Positions 27,717-36,564 of a stretch of 64,000 nucleotides of DNA are shown here, piece after piece. Within the stretch, counting starts at the first letter, position 1. Every line of letters begins with the position of its first letter. Origin of the DNA: Novosphingobium sp. KA1. GTDB lineage: Bacteria > Pseudomonadota > Alphaproteobacteria > Sphingomonadales > Sphingomonadaceae. A program made the translations under genes and the position numbers. The notes below the pieces were generated by a model, which was not told the origin of the DNA, ran no database searches, and was given only the letters and a program-made list of their open reading frames with translations. The stretch covers positions 869,501-933,500 of the forward strand of contig NZ_CP021247.1 in NCBI RefSeq assembly GCF_017309955.1, read 5' to 3'.

Positions 27717-28583
27717 TTACCCTCTGAACACGACCGTCCGCGAGCCGTTCAGCAGCACGCGGTCCTCAAGATGCAGCCGCACCGCCTCGGCCAGCACGCG
27801 CCGCTCGATGTCGCGGCCCTTGCGCACCATGTCCTCGGGCGTGTCAGCGTGAGTCACGGCTTCCACATCCTGATGGATGATCGGCCCTTCGTCGAGGTCG
27901 GCGGTCACGTAGTGCGCCGTTGCCCCGATCATCTTCACCCCGCGCGCATGCGCCTGGTGGTAGGGCTTGGCGCCCTTGAAGCCGGGCAGGAACGAGTGGT
28001 GGATGTTGATGCAGCGGCCCGAGAGAAACGCCGCCATCTCGTCGGACAGGATCTGCATGTAGCGGGCCAGCACCACGAGTTCGGCGCGGGTCTCGTTCAC
28101 CAGCGCGCGGATCTGCGCTTCCTGCGCGGCCTTGGTGTCCTTCGTCACCGGCAGGTGATGGAACGGCACGTCGCCGATCATCAGCGAACTGATCGCCTCG
28201 CGCGGGTGATTGGAAACGATGCCGACGACCTCCATCGGCATCTCGCCGATGCGCTGGCGATAGAGCAGGTCGGCAAGGCAGTGGTCGAACTTACTGACCA
28301 GCAGCAGCACCCGGCGCGGCCGGTCGCGGCGGGTCATCGACCAGGCCATGCCGTATTCATGCGCGATCGGGCCGAAACCCTCGCTGAATTCCTCGCGGTT
28401 GGCGGTGCCCGGATCGAAGGCGACACGCATGAAGAACTTGTCTTCATCGAGGTCGTTGAACTGCTGCGCCTCGATGATGTTACCCCCGGCCTGGGCAAGA
28501 TAACCGGTCACCCGGGCAACGATGCCCGGGCGATCGGCGCAGGACAGCGCAAGGACCAGCGGCTGCGACTTCGCTTCAGGCAT
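27717..28583 (-). CDS. purU: Formyltetrahydrofolate deformylase
   Basis: PurU hydrolyses 10-formyl-THF to THF and formate, balancing one-carbon pools. An N-terminal ACT domain ([20 protein letters not shown], about residues 8-85) precedes the formyltransferase-like domain ([20 protein letters not shown]). The active-site motif [20 protein letters not shown] and a conserved Asp region ([20 protein letters not shown]) are intact. The length of 288 aa is normal. It lies 11 nt after the nitronate monooxygenase gene. Confidence 0.95.
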   Translation of the reverse strand: MPEAKSQPLVLALSCADRPGIVARVTGYLAQAGGNIIEAQQFNDLDEDKFFMRVAFDPGTANREEFSEGFGPIAHEYGMAWSMTRRDRPRRVLLLVSKFDHCLADLLYRQRIGEMPMEVVGIVSNHPREAISSLMIGDVPFHHLPVTKDTKAAQEAQIRALVNETRAELVVLARYMQILSDEMAAFLSGRCINIHHSFLPGFKGAKPYHQAHARGVKMIGATAHYVTADLDEGPIIHQDVEAVTHADTPEDMVRKGRDIERRVLAEAVRLHLEDRVLLNGSRTVVFRG

Positions 28584-28594
28584 CGCGGCAGGCC

Positions 28595-29614
28595 TCAGGC
28601 AGCGGCGCGGCTGGCGAGCGCCGCTTCGGATTCGGCCATGAGTGCGGCGATGATGTCGGCCACCGGCTCTTCCTTGCTGACCATGCCGACCGACTGGCCG
28701 GCCATGATCGAGCCGTTCTCGACGTCACCCTCGATCACCGCGCGGCGCAGCGCACCGGCCCAGAAGTGTTCGATCTTGAGCTGGGCCTCGCCCATGTCCA
28801 CTTCACCGGCGTCGAGCAGGCGCGCCACTTCGATCTGCTTGGCGGTGAACTCCTCGGTGCCCTTGTTCTTGAGCGCGCGCACCGGGATCACCGGCAGGCG
28901 CGGGTCGACCTGGACCGAGGCCACGGCATCGCGGGCATTGGCGCGGAAGAAGGCCTTCTTGAAGTCGGGGTGTGCGATCGATTCGCTGGCGCAGGCGAAC
29001 CGGGTGCCGAGTTGCACGCCCGCTGCGCCCATCTCGAGGTAACCGGCCATCGCCTCGCCGCGGCCGATGCCGCCGGCCACGAACACCAGATGCTCCTCGG
29101 CCAGCGCCGGCAGGATTTCCTGGGCCAGCACCGACGTCGAGACCGGGCCGATGTGGCCGCCCGCTTCCATGCCCTCGATCACCAGGGCATCCGCGCCCGA
29201 ACGCAGCAGCTTCTTGCCCAGCGCCAGTGTCGGTGCAAAGCAGATGACCTTGGCGCCCGATTCCTTGATCGCCTCGACACTGCCCTTGGGCGGAATGCCG
29301 CCGGCCAGCACGACGTGGCTGACACCGTGCCTGGCGCAGACCTCGATCAGTTCGAAAAGCTGCGGGTGCATGGTGATCAGGTTGACACCAAAAGGCTTGT
29401 CGGTCAGGGCGCGCGTCCCGGCGATCTCCTTGTCGAGAAGCTCGGGATTCATCGCCCCGCAGGCGATCACGCCGAAACCGCCGGCATTGCTGATCGCCGA
29501 AACCAGATTGCGTTCGGAAACCCAGGACATGGCGCCGCACAGGATCGCGTATTCGCTGCCAAGAAATTCACGGCCCCGCGCCATCAGCGCGGCGGTCTTA
29601 GAGGTGGCGGCCAT
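28595..29614 (-). CDS. Nitronate monooxygenase family FMN enzyme
   Basis: This is a TIM-barrel FMN oxidoreductase of the 2-nitropropane dioxygenase/NMO group. Diagnostic stretches are [56 protein letters not shown] and [20 protein letters not shown] with [13 protein letters not shown]. The start [20 protein letters not shown] (339 aa) was preferred because GGGAGC precedes it; an ATG four codons earlier is possible. It is upstream of purU in the same transcription direction. The physiological nitronate substrate is unknown. Confidence 0.88.
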   Translation of the reverse strand: MAATSKTAALMARGREFLGSEYAILCGAMSWVSERNLVSAISNAGGFGVIACGAMNPELLDKEIAGTRALTDKPFGVNLITMHPQLFELIEVCARHGVSHVVLAGGIPPKGSVEAIKESGAKVICFAPTLALGKKLLRSGADALVIEGMEAGGHIGPVSTSVLAQEILPALAEEHLVFVAGGIGRGEAMAGYLEMGAAGVQLGTRFACASESIAHPDFKKAFFRANARDAVASVQVDPRLPVIPVRALKNKGTEEFTAKQIEVARLLDAGEVDMGEAQLKIEHFWAGALRRAVIEGDVENGSIMAGQSVGMVSKEEPVADIIAALMAESEAALASRAAA

Positions 29615-29757
29615 CGATGCTCCCATAGCCCGCAGTCATAAACGAGCCTGCGCCATAGGATGAGGAATGCCGCCGCACAAGCGGCAGCACCCGCACCGCC
29701 CCCACTTCCGCCCGTCTATAATGCCTTTTGATCGATCAAAACCTCCGGACACCCCCT

Positions 29758-30219
29758 ATGTCGAAAGCCTCCCGCCGCAGCGCCCTGCTCCAGCCCTCGA
29801 GCCTGTTCCTCCTCACGCTGGCCGCCGTTTCCGGCCTGGTGATCGCCTGGCTGGCAATCGAGCGCGTGCAAACCGCTACCCCAGCAGCCGAGATCGCCGT
29901 CCCCCAGGACACCTCGCTGCGCTTCGCAGCCCTGCCGCAAAGCGCACGCAGCGCCCTTCTCGACATCGAGGTCTCCGCCGCCCGCACGGCTACCCGCCTC
30001 GACGACAAGCATGAAGACCGCGCCCTGGCCACCGCCCAGCTTGCCACGCTGGCCGGCTCGGTGGACGGACTGGGCGAAGGCGTGCCGGCGCCCATGCGCG
30101 AGACGATCGCGGCGGGAATCGCCCGTGCGCGCGATGCCGCGGCGCAGGGCGAGACCGAAGAGGCCGCCCGCATCCTGAACGACCTGAGCACACGCATGGC
30201 GGCCGCGCGCTCGGCCTGA
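29758..30219 (+). CDS. Hypothetical single-pass membrane protein
   Basis: The 153-aa frame starts MSKASRRSALLQPSSLFLLT. It has one membrane helix (FLLTLAAVSGLVIAWLAIER), followed by an Ala-rich, probably helical domain (RSALLDIEVSAARTATRLDD, AAGIARARDAAAQGETEEAA). I see no good ribosome site for this ATG, and the frame can also start ten codons earlier. The composition is typical of periplasmic coiled helical proteins. I do not recognise a family. Confidence 0.6.
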   Translation: MSKASRRSALLQPSSLFLLTLAAVSGLVIAWLAIERVQTATPAAEIAVPQDTSLRFAALPQSARSALLDIEVSAARTATRLDDKHEDRALATAQLATLAGSVDGLGEGVPAPMRETIAAGIARARDAAAQGETEEAARILNDLSTRMAAARSA

Positions 30220-30315
30220 GCGGATCAGCCTGACCGGGCGGGGTGCTGCTTCCCGTCGTCCCTACGACTTAGGTGGCACTTGATCTGGCCCCCCCATGGT
30301 GAGAGCCATGGGGGG

Positions 30316-31611
30316 ATGGATGCCAGAACTCTCTACGCAGCCCGCCTGACCACCGCCGACAGAGCGGTCGAGGCGATCGCCAGCAACAGCGACCTTGCCA
30401 TGGGCATGGTCGTGGCCGAACCCCCTGCCCTGCTTGCCGCGCTTGCCCGCCGGGCCGAAGCGGGGACGCTCACCGGCCTGCGTGTCTGGTACCTGCTTTC
30501 GCAGGCCCACGCCGGATCGACGATCCTGCGCCGCGACCTGCTCGGCCGCATCCGCCCGCAATGCCTGTTCATGAGCGGGGTGGAACGCGCCCTCATCAAG
30601 GCCGATCCCTCCACCCAAGCACTGATTGACTTCATTCCCACGGCCTTCAGCGGATCGCCCCGCGTGATGCGCGACGAAGTGGGCATGGATGCCTGCGTGC
30701 TGGCCGTCTCGCCGATGGACGCCGACGGCTATTTCAGCTTCGGTGCCGCCAACGACTATACCTCCGCTGCCGCCCATAGCGCGAAGACGGTGATCGTGGA
30801 GGTCAATCCGGCGATGCCGCGCGTCGCGTGCCCGGCGCCGCTGCACATCTCGCAGGTCACCGCCGTGGTCGAGAACCATGTCCCGTTGCTCGGCTTCGGA
30901 GAAGCCGAGGCCGCGCCCGAGGACGAGGCCATCGCGGCGCTGATCGCGGAAATGATCGATGACGGCGCCTGCCTGCAGATGGGCATCGGCAACCTGCCCG
31001 GCGCTGTCTGCCGCCGCATCGCCAACCGGCGCGACTTGGGCATCCATACCGAACTGCTCACTCCGGCCCTCGCCCGTCTGGCGCAGCAAGGGGCGGTCAC
31101 CAATCGCCTGAAGACGACGCAGCCGGGCCTCAGCGTCTATTCCTTCGCCATGGGCGACGATCCCTTCTACCGCTGGCTGAACGCCAACCCCCATGTCTAT
31201 TCGATGCCGGTGGACGTGGTGAACGATCCCGCCGTGATCGCCCGGAACGACAAGGTGGTCTCGGTCAACGCGACGATCCAGGTCGACCTGCAGGGCGCCT
31301 GCAATTCCGAATTCATGGGCGGCCAGCAGCATTCGGCTGCCGGCGGCCAGCTCGACTTCGTGCGCGGGGCCAATGCGTCGAAAGGCGGGGTCTCGGTGAT
31401 CGCCTGCCGCTCGACAGCAAAGGGCGGCACCGTCAGCCGCATCGTGCCCCGATTGGACGGCCCGGTGACGACGCCGCGCAACGATGTCCACTGGATCGTG
31501 ACCGAGCACGGCGCCGCCAACTTGCGCGGCAAGTCCTTGCGTCAGCGGGCGGAACTGCTGATCGGGCTCGCCGATCCGAAGTTCCGGGATGAACTGGCCA
31601 AGGCACTCTGA
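30316..31611 (+). CDS. Acetyl-CoA hydrolase/4-hydroxybutyrate CoA-transferase family protein
   Basis: This is a family I CoA-transferase-fold enzyme of 431 aa. The start MDARTLYAARLTTADRAVEA follows GGGGG. The glycine-rich and CoA-site regions are seen at DDGACLQMGIGNLPGAVCRR and TELLTPALARLAQQGAV. The catalytic Glu region is VDLQGACNSEFMGGQQHSAA followed by GGQLDFVRGA. WIVTEHGAANLRGKSLRQRA is also typical. Whether it hydrolyses acyl-CoA or transfers CoA, and its partner acid, cannot be read from sequence. It is a stand-alone gene. Confidence 0.9.
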   Translation: MDARTLYAARLTTADRAVEAIASNSDLAMGMVVAEPPALLAALARRAEAGTLTGLRVWYLLSQAHAGSTILRRDLLGRIRPQCLFMSGVERALIKADPSTQALIDFIPTAFSGSPRVMRDEVGMDACVLAVSPMDADGYFSFGAANDYTSAAAHSAKTVIVEVNPAMPRVACPAPLHISQVTAVVENHVPLLGFGEAEAAPEDEAIAALIAEMIDDGACLQMGIGNLPGAVCRRIANRRDLGIHTELLTPALARLAQQGAVTNRLKTTQPGLSVYSFAMGDDPFYRWLNANPHVYSMPVDVVNDPAVIARNDKVVSVNATIQVDLQGACNSEFMGGQQHSAAGGQLDFVRGANASKGGVSVIACRSTAKGGTVSRIVPRLDGPVTTPRNDVHWIVTEHGAANLRGKSLRQRAELLIGLADPKFRDELAKAL

Positions 31612-31659
31612 AGCGACCAAAAACGGGCCTCACTTAACTGACCTCACCTAAAACCATCC

Positions 31660-31743
31660 GTCGCCCCCGCGAAGGCGGGGGCCCCGCTTACCTTTAGCCA
31701 CGCCTGAAGAACAAGCGGGATCCCCGCCTTCGCGGGGATGACG
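31660..31743. repeat. BIME-like double-hairpin repeat, copy 2
   Basis: This is the same pair of inverted GC hairpins as at 6549-6638. One end reads CGCCCCCGCGAAGGCGGGGG and the other GGGATCCCCGCCTTCGCGGG. Only the 25-nt spacer differs. It lies between the convergent CoA-transferase and GIY-YIG genes. Confidence 0.88.
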
Positions 31744-31818
31744 AGGTTGGAATGGGACGGGTGAAGCGCGGGATTCCCTTTCCGGAGTAGAAAGTGGGGA
31801 GCAGGGAGTACGAGGCAA

Positions 31819-32154
31819 TCAGATCGCCGTCGCGCCCAGACGCTCCACCCAATCGGCATGACGCTTCTTGAGTTCGCGCTCCCAGCCGAGGCCGATCTTC
31901 TCGGCGTCCACCACTTCCATCACTTCGAAGGCAAAGGCCGCTGCCCCGTGCGTGTTCCATGCCTCCTGCAACGAACGCTGCGGCGTGGAACCCAGCCGCA
32001 AGGTGAAGAACACCCGGTTGCGGATCGCCGGAAGGTTCGGCGTGCGACCCACCCACACCTCTTCGCTGGCGTTGCAGCGCAGCGCGTAGACGCCCGGCTC
32101 GGGTTTGCGTTCGCGATATTCGGCAAGCGCGGCCTTGCGATCGGCACGATCCAT
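31819..32154 (-). CDS. GIY-YIG nuclease superfamily protein
   Basis: The 111-aa protein begins MDRADRKAALAEYRERKPEP. It carries a GIY-YIG-like core GVYALRCNASEEVWVGRTPN, with the Arg and the downstream AWNTHGAAAFAFEVMEVVDA. The start has AGGGA 8 nt upstream; an in-frame ATG seven codons earlier (MTSGNRI) is possible. Stand-alone members of this type have no assigned substrate. It is divergent from the DUF2239 gene, and the two share an operator-like region. This pairing is seen in other proteobacteria, from my memory of the families. Confidence 0.85.
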   Translation of the reverse strand: MDRADRKAALAEYRERKPEPGVYALRCNASEEVWVGRTPNLPAIRNRVFFTLRLGSTPQRSLQEAWNTHGAAAFAFEVMEVVDAEKIGLGWERELKKRHADWVERLGATAI

Positions 32155-32177
32155 GATTCGATTCCCTGAAGTCATTT

Positions 32178-32225
32178 TTACCCGGATAAATTGACCGGGC
32201 CGCGATTTCAATTTACCCGGACAAA
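32178..32225. promoter_or_regulatory. Two TTTACCCGGAYAAA boxes in the GIY-YIG/DUF2239 divergent promoter
   Basis: TTTACCCGGATAAA (32178-32191) and TTTACCCGGACAAA (32212-32225) are near-palindromes, 34 bp apart centre to centre. One lies next to each gene. The 92-nt divergent region holds little else. They look like operator sites for one regulator controlling both genes, possibly by autoregulation; the regulator is unknown. Confidence 0.6.
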
Positions 32226-32245
32226 AATAGTTCAGGACCCCTTCC

Positions 32246-32773
32246 ATGACGCAGACCTGCACCGCCTTCCTCGGCACCACCCGCTTGGCGCGCGGAACGC
32301 CCGCCGAGCTGATCGCCACTCTTTCAGGACAGGAACAAGGCGTGCTGGTGTTCGACGACGCCACCGGAAGACCTGTCGATCTCGACTGGCGAGGCGCTGC
32401 GCCCATCCCGGAGGAAAGCGAAGCACCGCGCCGTCGCGGCCGCCCGAAACTCGGCGTCACCGCCCGCGAAGTGACCTTGCTGCCCCGCCAGTGGGACTGG
32501 CTGGCCCGGCAACCCGGCGGCGCCTCGCAGGCCCTGCGCCGGCTTGTCGACGAGGCGCGCAAGGCTGACGGCGGCCGCACCGCGAAACGCGCCGCCCACG
32601 AACGCGCCTACCGCGTTATGTCCGCGCTCGGCGGAGACCTGCCCGGTTTCGAGGAAGCGAGCCGCCTGCTCTTTGCAGACAAGCTGGAAGAATTCGCCGC
32701 CGCCATGGCCGCATGGCCGGCAGACTTGCGCGATCACGTCCTCGAACTCGCGCAGCCATCTCAGGAAGACTGA
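32246..32773 (+). CDS. DUF2239 family protein
   Basis: This 175-aa protein follows the DUF2239 layout. An N-terminal domain carries TRLARGTPAELIATLSGQEQ and GVLVFDDATGRPVDLDWRGA. The highly conserved RRGRPKLGVTAREVTLLPRQ, WDWLARQPGGASQALRRLVD and GDLPGFEEASRLLFADKLEE follow. The RGRPKLGV stretch resembles an AT-hook-like basic motif, and the rest is helical, so nucleic-acid binding is possible but unproven. It is divergent from the GIY-YIG gene and ends at a strong hairpin shared with lysC. Confidence 0.9.
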   Translation: MTQTCTAFLGTTRLARGTPAELIATLSGQEQGVLVFDDATGRPVDLDWRGAAPIPEESEAPRRRGRPKLGVTAREVTLLPRQWDWLARQPGGASQALRRLVDEARKADGGRTAKRAAHERAYRVMSALGGDLPGFEEASRLLFADKLEEFAAAMAAWPADLRDHVLELAQPSQED

Positions 32774-32779
32774 TACGAA

Positions 32780-32809
32780 AAAGGCGGCGCTACTTGCGCC
32801 GCCTTTCCC
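32780..32809. terminator. Bidirectional terminator between DUF2239 and lysC
   Basis: AAAGGCGGCGC-TACTT-GCGCCGCCTTT forms a perfect 11-bp stem with A-run and T-run flanks. It lies between convergent genes. Confidence 0.88.
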
Positions 32810-32852
32810 TAACTCGGACTGTTCGGCCGCTCCCCCTGAGCTTGCCGAAGGG

Positions 32853-34112
32853 TCAGGCCGCCGCGTCGAGCCCGTAAGCCGTGTGCAGCACGCGCACTGC
32901 CAGTTCGGTCTCGTCGGTGTCGATCAGGACCGAAACCTTGATCTCGCTGGTGGAGATGGCGATGATGTTGATGCCGCGATCGGCCAGCGTCTTGAACATG
33001 GTGGAGGCGACACCGGCATGGCTGCGCATGCCGACGCCAACGACCGAGACCTTGGCGACATTGCTGTCGGCGATCATGCGGTAGAAGCCGATCGTTTCCT
33101 TGCGCTCTTCCAGCAGCGCCTGCGCGCGGACGAGGTCGGCCTGCGGCACGGTGAAGGTGACGTCGGTCTCGCCCTTGTCCTTGGCGACGTTCTGGATGAT
33201 CATGTCGACGTTGATGTTCTGCTCGGCCAGCGGCGCGAAGATCGCGGCCACGGCGCCCGGACGGTCCGGCACGCGGGTAAGGGTAACCTTGGCTTCGTTC
33301 TTGTCAGCGGCGATGCCGGTGATCAGCTGGCGTTCCATATCGCTTCCTTCAAGTTCTTCGTCGCTGACGATCATCGTTCCGGGGAGGGTGTCTGCCGCAG
33401 GGGCGTTCTCGTCGATGAACGAGGACAGCACCTGCACGCGCACGTTCTCCTTCATCGCGAGGGAGACCGAGCGGGTCTGCAGCACCTTCGAGCCGACCGA
33501 GGCCAGTTCGAGCATTTCTTCATAGGTCACCAGCGGCAGCTTGCGCGCCTTGGCGACGATGCGCGGGTCGGTGGTGTAGACGCCGTCGACATCGGTGTAG
33601 ATGTCGCAGCGGTCAGCCTTGACCGCCGCCGCCACGGCCACCGCCGAAGTGTCCGAACCGCCGCGCCCCAGCGTGGTGATGCGATTGTCCGGCGAAACAC
33701 CCTGGAAACCGGGGATCACGGCGATTTCACCCGCCGCCATCGAGGCCAGCAGGGCTTCCGAATCGAAGTCCTCGATACGGGCCTTGGCGTGGGCGTCGTC
33801 GGTCTTGATCGGCAGCTGCCAACCCAGCCACGAGCGCGCCTTGCAGCCCATGGCCTGCAGCGTCAGCGCCAGCAGGCCCGAAGTGACCTGCTCGCCCGAA
33901 GCGACAACGACGTCGTATTCGGCGGGATCGTAAAGCGCATTGGCCTCACGGCAGAAGTTGACGAGACGATCCGTCTCGCCCGCCATCGCCGAAACGACGA
34001 CCGCGACTTCGTGGCCGGCTTCCTGCTGACGTTTGACGATACCCGCCACGCGCCGGATTCGCTCGGTCCCGGCCATCGAAGTGCCGCCGAATTTCATCAC
34101 GATACGTGCCAA
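32853..34112 (-). CDS. lysC: Aspartate kinase LysC
   Basis: LysC phosphorylates aspartate, the first step to lysine, threonine and methionine. The start is a TTG giving MARIVMKFGGTSMAGTERIR, with GGGGAG 8 nt upstream, as is usual in sphingomonads. The frame is open for 313 codons further upstream, but those residues look non-coding. The kinase domain has VMKFGGTS, ITTLGRGGSDTSAVAVAAAV and DVDGVYTTDPRIV. Two C-terminal ACT domains follow (VTLTRVPDRPGAVAAIFAPL and KVSVVGVGMRSHAGVASTMF) for lysine/threonine feedback. The length is 419 aa. It is divergent from ubiG. Confidence 0.94.
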   Translation of the reverse strand: MARIVMKFGGTSMAGTERIRRVAGIVKRQQEAGHEVAVVVSAMAGETDRLVNFCREANALYDPAEYDVVVASGEQVTSGLLALTLQAMGCKARSWLGWQLPIKTDDAHAKARIEDFDSEALLASMAAGEIAVIPGFQGVSPDNRITTLGRGGSDTSAVAVAAAVKADRCDIYTDVDGVYTTDPRIVAKARKLPLVTYEEMLELASVGSKVLQTRSVSLAMKENVRVQVLSSFIDENAPAADTLPGTMIVSDEELEGSDMERQLITGIAADKNEAKVTLTRVPDRPGAVAAIFAPLAEQNINVDMIIQNVAKDKGETDVTFTVPQADLVRAQALLEERKETIGFYRMIADSNVAKVSVVGVGMRSHAGVASTMFKTLADRGINIIAISTSEIKVSVLIDTDETELAVRVLHTAYGLDAAA

Positions 34113-34193
34113 GGTGCCGTTGCTCCCCGTGAGATTGTGCGCATGAACGATGCGCGTGTGGATAAGAGTTCGGCGGGCTGTTAGGGGGGAGTC

Positions 34194-34946
34194 ATGGATA
34201 ATGCAACTGCTTCGAACACGCCTTCTGGCGCAACAATCGATCCGAAGGAAGCCGCCCACTTCGGCGCGCTGGCGGCCGAGTGGTGGGATCCGAAGGGCAC
34301 TTCGGCGATGCTCCACCAACTCAACCCGGTGCGCCTCAGCTTCATCCGTGCCGAGATCGACCGGCATTTCGGTAGCGATTCCCGTGCCTTGAAACCGCTG
34401 GCCTGCAAGCGCGCGCTCGATGCCGGCTGCGGTGCCGGACTGCTCTGCGAACCCCTCGCCCGCCTTGGCGCGGCGGTGACGGGCGTGGACGCGGCGGCCG
34501 AGAACGTTGCGGCGGCCCGTGCCCATGCCGAGGCGATGGGGCTCCCCATCGATTACAGGCACGGCGAACTGGGCGCGCTGGGGCTCTCGGGCTACGACCT
34601 CGTCTGCTCGCTGGAAGTGATCGAGCACGTGACCGACAAGGCGCTGTTCATCGGCCAGCTTGCCGCCGCGCTGGCGGACGACGGGCTGATGATCCTCTCC
34701 TGCCCCAACCGCACTCCCGCCTCGCGCGTGCTGCTGGTCGAGGCGGCCGAGCGGCTGGGCAAAGTGCCGCGCGGCACGCACGACTGGCATCAGTTCGCGA
34801 CGCCCGAGGAACTGCGTGAACTGGCCGAAGGCGCGGGCCTGACGCTGGGCGAGCCCAGGGGCATCGCCTGGTCGCCGACGAAGGGGCTGCACCTGTCGGA
34901 CGATCTCTCGCTGAACTTCATCGTGACGGCTACGAAGAAGAAGTAA
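34194..34946 (+). CDS. ubiG: Ubiquinone 3-O-methyltransferase UbiG
   Basis: UbiG performs both O-methylations of ubiquinone synthesis using SAM. The conserved N terminus ATIDPKEAAHFGALAAEWWD and PKGTSAMLHQLNPVRLSFIR is diagnostic. SAM motif I is RALDAGCGAGLLCEPLARLG, followed by VTGVDAAAENVAAARAHAEA and YDLVCSLEVIEHVTD. The length of 250 aa is normal. It shares a short divergent region with lysC. ubiB and ubiE, also in the window, belong to the same pathway. Confidence 0.95.
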   Translation: MDNATASNTPSGATIDPKEAAHFGALAAEWWDPKGTSAMLHQLNPVRLSFIRAEIDRHFGSDSRALKPLACKRALDAGCGAGLLCEPLARLGAAVTGVDAAAENVAAARAHAEAMGLPIDYRHGELGALGLSGYDLVCSLEVIEHVTDKALFIGQLAAALADDGLMILSCPNRTPASRVLLVEAAERLGKVPRGTHDWHQFATPEELRELAEGAGLTLGEPRGIAWSPTKGLHLSDDLSLNFIVTATKKK

Positions 34947-35097
34947 GGATAACGCAGGGGGGAAATACCGTCTCCGTGGTGCCCTTGTGCGATCCGTTCC
35001 GCGCCCATAGCTGCGCTGGGAGACATAATGGCTGCACCGCAAGGAGCGCACTACCGACAGGCTGGGCGCAACGAAGACATTTCGAGGGTCTGGGGGA

Positions 35098-35613
35098 TCA
35101 TCCCCCAGGACTTTCGCTTTCCTTCAAATCGCGAATCGCCGCACGAACCTGCACCTCACGCTCATCCCAGGATCCGCCGATGCGCGAGAACGGCACCCCT
35201 GCCCGCACCAGCATCTCCTCCGCCAGCGCGGCAAACCGGGCGCGGGCTTCGTCGGTCCCGAAAAACCGCGTCCCATCGTCGCGCCACGGCACGTCCGGCG
35301 AAAACAACAGGTAGTGGTCTGCCTTGGGATAGCCCATCAGCGCTTCGGGCACCTCGCCGAACAGCATCTGCGCCCAGGCCGCCGTCATCAGCTGATCGGT
35401 ATCGAGCAACAGCACCGCCGGGGCCGCTGCCATCGCCTTGCGGTTTGCCTCCGCCTGCCCTTCGGCAATCGCGAGGAGGTCCGCCATCGCCAGGTCGGTG
35501 CCGTGTTCCTCGCAATAAATGCGGCCATATTCCGGCACCCACGGCAGCCCCAGCCGCGCCGCCAGTACCGACTTGCCCGTGCTTTCCGCGCCGTGGAGGC
35601 AGACCGTGATCAC
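35098..35613 (-). CDS. NadR-like nicotinamide riboside kinase (AAA_28 ATPase)
   Basis: This 171-aa P-loop protein has the P-loop in VCLHGAESTGKSVLAARLGL, plus PEYGRIYCEEHGTDLAMADL, AVLLLDTDQLMTAAWAQMLF and YLLFSPDVPWRDDGTRFFG. These match the ribosylnicotinamide kinase domain of NadR, without its regulatory or adenylyltransferase domains. The start is GTG, overlapping the pnuC stop (GTGA), so the two are translated together. PnuC imports nicotinamide riboside and the kinase traps it as NMN. Family recognition is firm; the substrate is inferred from pnuC. Confidence 0.88.
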   Translation of the reverse strand: MITVCLHGAESTGKSVLAARLGLPWVPEYGRIYCEEHGTDLAMADLLAIAEGQAEANRKAMAAAPAVLLLDTDQLMTAAWAQMLFGEVPEALMGYPKADHYLLFSPDVPWRDDGTRFFGTDEARARFAALAEEMLVRAGVPFSRIGGSWDEREVQVRAAIRDLKESESPGG

Positions 35614-36191
35614 GCGGGCTTGAGTTCCCGATCCTGGCCCCGCTCGGCCGCCGCCCATTCGATCAGGCCCAGCACCGACATCACCAGAAACACCACATAG
35701 AGCGCCGCCGTCGGCCACAGGTCCTTGTAGGCATAGACCCCGATGGAGGCGACATCGATGGCAATCCACAGCACCCAGTTCTCGATCCGGCGGAACGCCA
35801 GCAGGACTTGCGCGGCGATCGAGGCCCCGGCGATCGCCGCATCGGCATAGGGCAACGAGGCATCGGTGAACTTGTGCATCACCCAGCCGAGGTTCAGCGC
35901 CAGCGCCGCCGTCGCCACCAGCCAGAGCGCACGGCTGAAACCGCCCAGCCGCCGCACCGGCACCCGGCTCTCACCCCCGCCCGCGCGCACCCAGAGCAGC
36001 CAGCCCCAGCCCTGCGCCGCGAAGAAGAAGATCTGCAGGCCCGCCTCGCCATAAAGCTTGGCCTGCCAGAACACCACGAAGTACAGCGCCACCATCGCCA
36101 TGCCGAACGGGTAGTTCCACACGCTGCGCCGCACCAGAAGTGCGATATTGGCGAGCCCCAGTGCCGCCGCGATCCATTCTACCGGATCCAT
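35610..36191 (-). CDS. pnuC: Nicotinamide riboside transporter PnuC
   Basis: PnuC is a facilitator for nicotinamide riboside. The 193-aa protein has several membrane helices and family motifs LLVRRSVWNYPFGMAMVALY, FVVFWQAKLYGEAGLQIFFF and GWGWLLWVRAGGGE. The substrate-site segment near the end is IENWVLWIAIDVASIGVYAY. It is coupled to the kinase gene by GTGA and lies 25 nt after the ArsC-like gene. No NAD-related riboswitch is evident upstream. Confidence 0.93.
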   Translation of the reverse strand: MDPVEWIAAALGLANIALLVRRSVWNYPFGMAMVALYFVVFWQAKLYGEAGLQIFFFAAQGWGWLLWVRAGGGESRVPVRRLGGFSRALWLVATAALALNLGWVMHKFTDASLPYADAAIAGASIAAQVLLAFRRIENWVLWIAIDVASIGVYAYKDLWPTAALYVVFLVMSVLGLIEWAAAERGQDRELKPA

Positions 36192-36216
36192 TGTCGTCCC
36201 TGTTATTCCTTAGGAT

Positions 36217-36564
36217 TTAGCCAAGCGCGGCTTCCCATTCCGGCTCCTTGAAGCCCACCAGCAAGCCGCCCGGATGTTCGACGACCGGACGCTTTATCGT
36301 GCTGGGCTGCGCGACCATGATCGCCACCGCCTTGGCGGCATCGAGGTCCTGCTTGTCCGCATCCGGCAGCTTCCTGAACGTGGTGCCCGCACGGTTCAGC
36401 AGCTTTTCCCAGCCCGCCACGGCAATCCACTTTTCAAGCCGCGCGGCATCGGCGCCTTCCTTCTTGTAGTCATGGAAGGTGTAGTCGCTGCCGCGCGCTT
36501 CCAGCCACTTACGCGCCTTCTTCACGGTGTCGCAGTTGGGAATGCCGTAGAATTCAAGGCTCAC
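36217..36564 (-). CDS. ArsC/Spx-family thioredoxin-fold protein (YffB-like)
   Basis: This 115-aa protein begins at a GTG ([20 protein letters not shown]) overlapping the upstream stop as GTGA. The single N-terminal Cys in GIPNCDTVKKARKWLEARG and the C-terminal KRPVVEHPGGLLVGFKEPEW match the YffB-like branch of the ArsC family, some of which are glutathione-dependent reductases. A true arsenate-reductase role is not supported by the context. It is part of a four-gene minus-strand run ending in pnuC and the kinase. Confidence 0.88.
   Translation of the reverse strand: MSLEFYGIPNCDTVKKARKWLEARGSDYTFHDYKKEGADAARLEKWIAVAGWEKLLNRAGTTFRKLPDADKQDLDAAKAVAIMVAQPSTIKRPVVEHPGGLLVGFKEPEWEAALG

Noticed and set aside
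34113..35051. In-frame 313-codon extension upstream of lysC
   Set aside because: It runs antisense through ubiG and has no aspartokinase-like sequence; the TTG with a good ribosome site fits the family start.
36217..36564. Arsenate reductase
   Set aside because: Although ArsC-family by sequence, it resembles the YffB-like branch and no ars genes are present.
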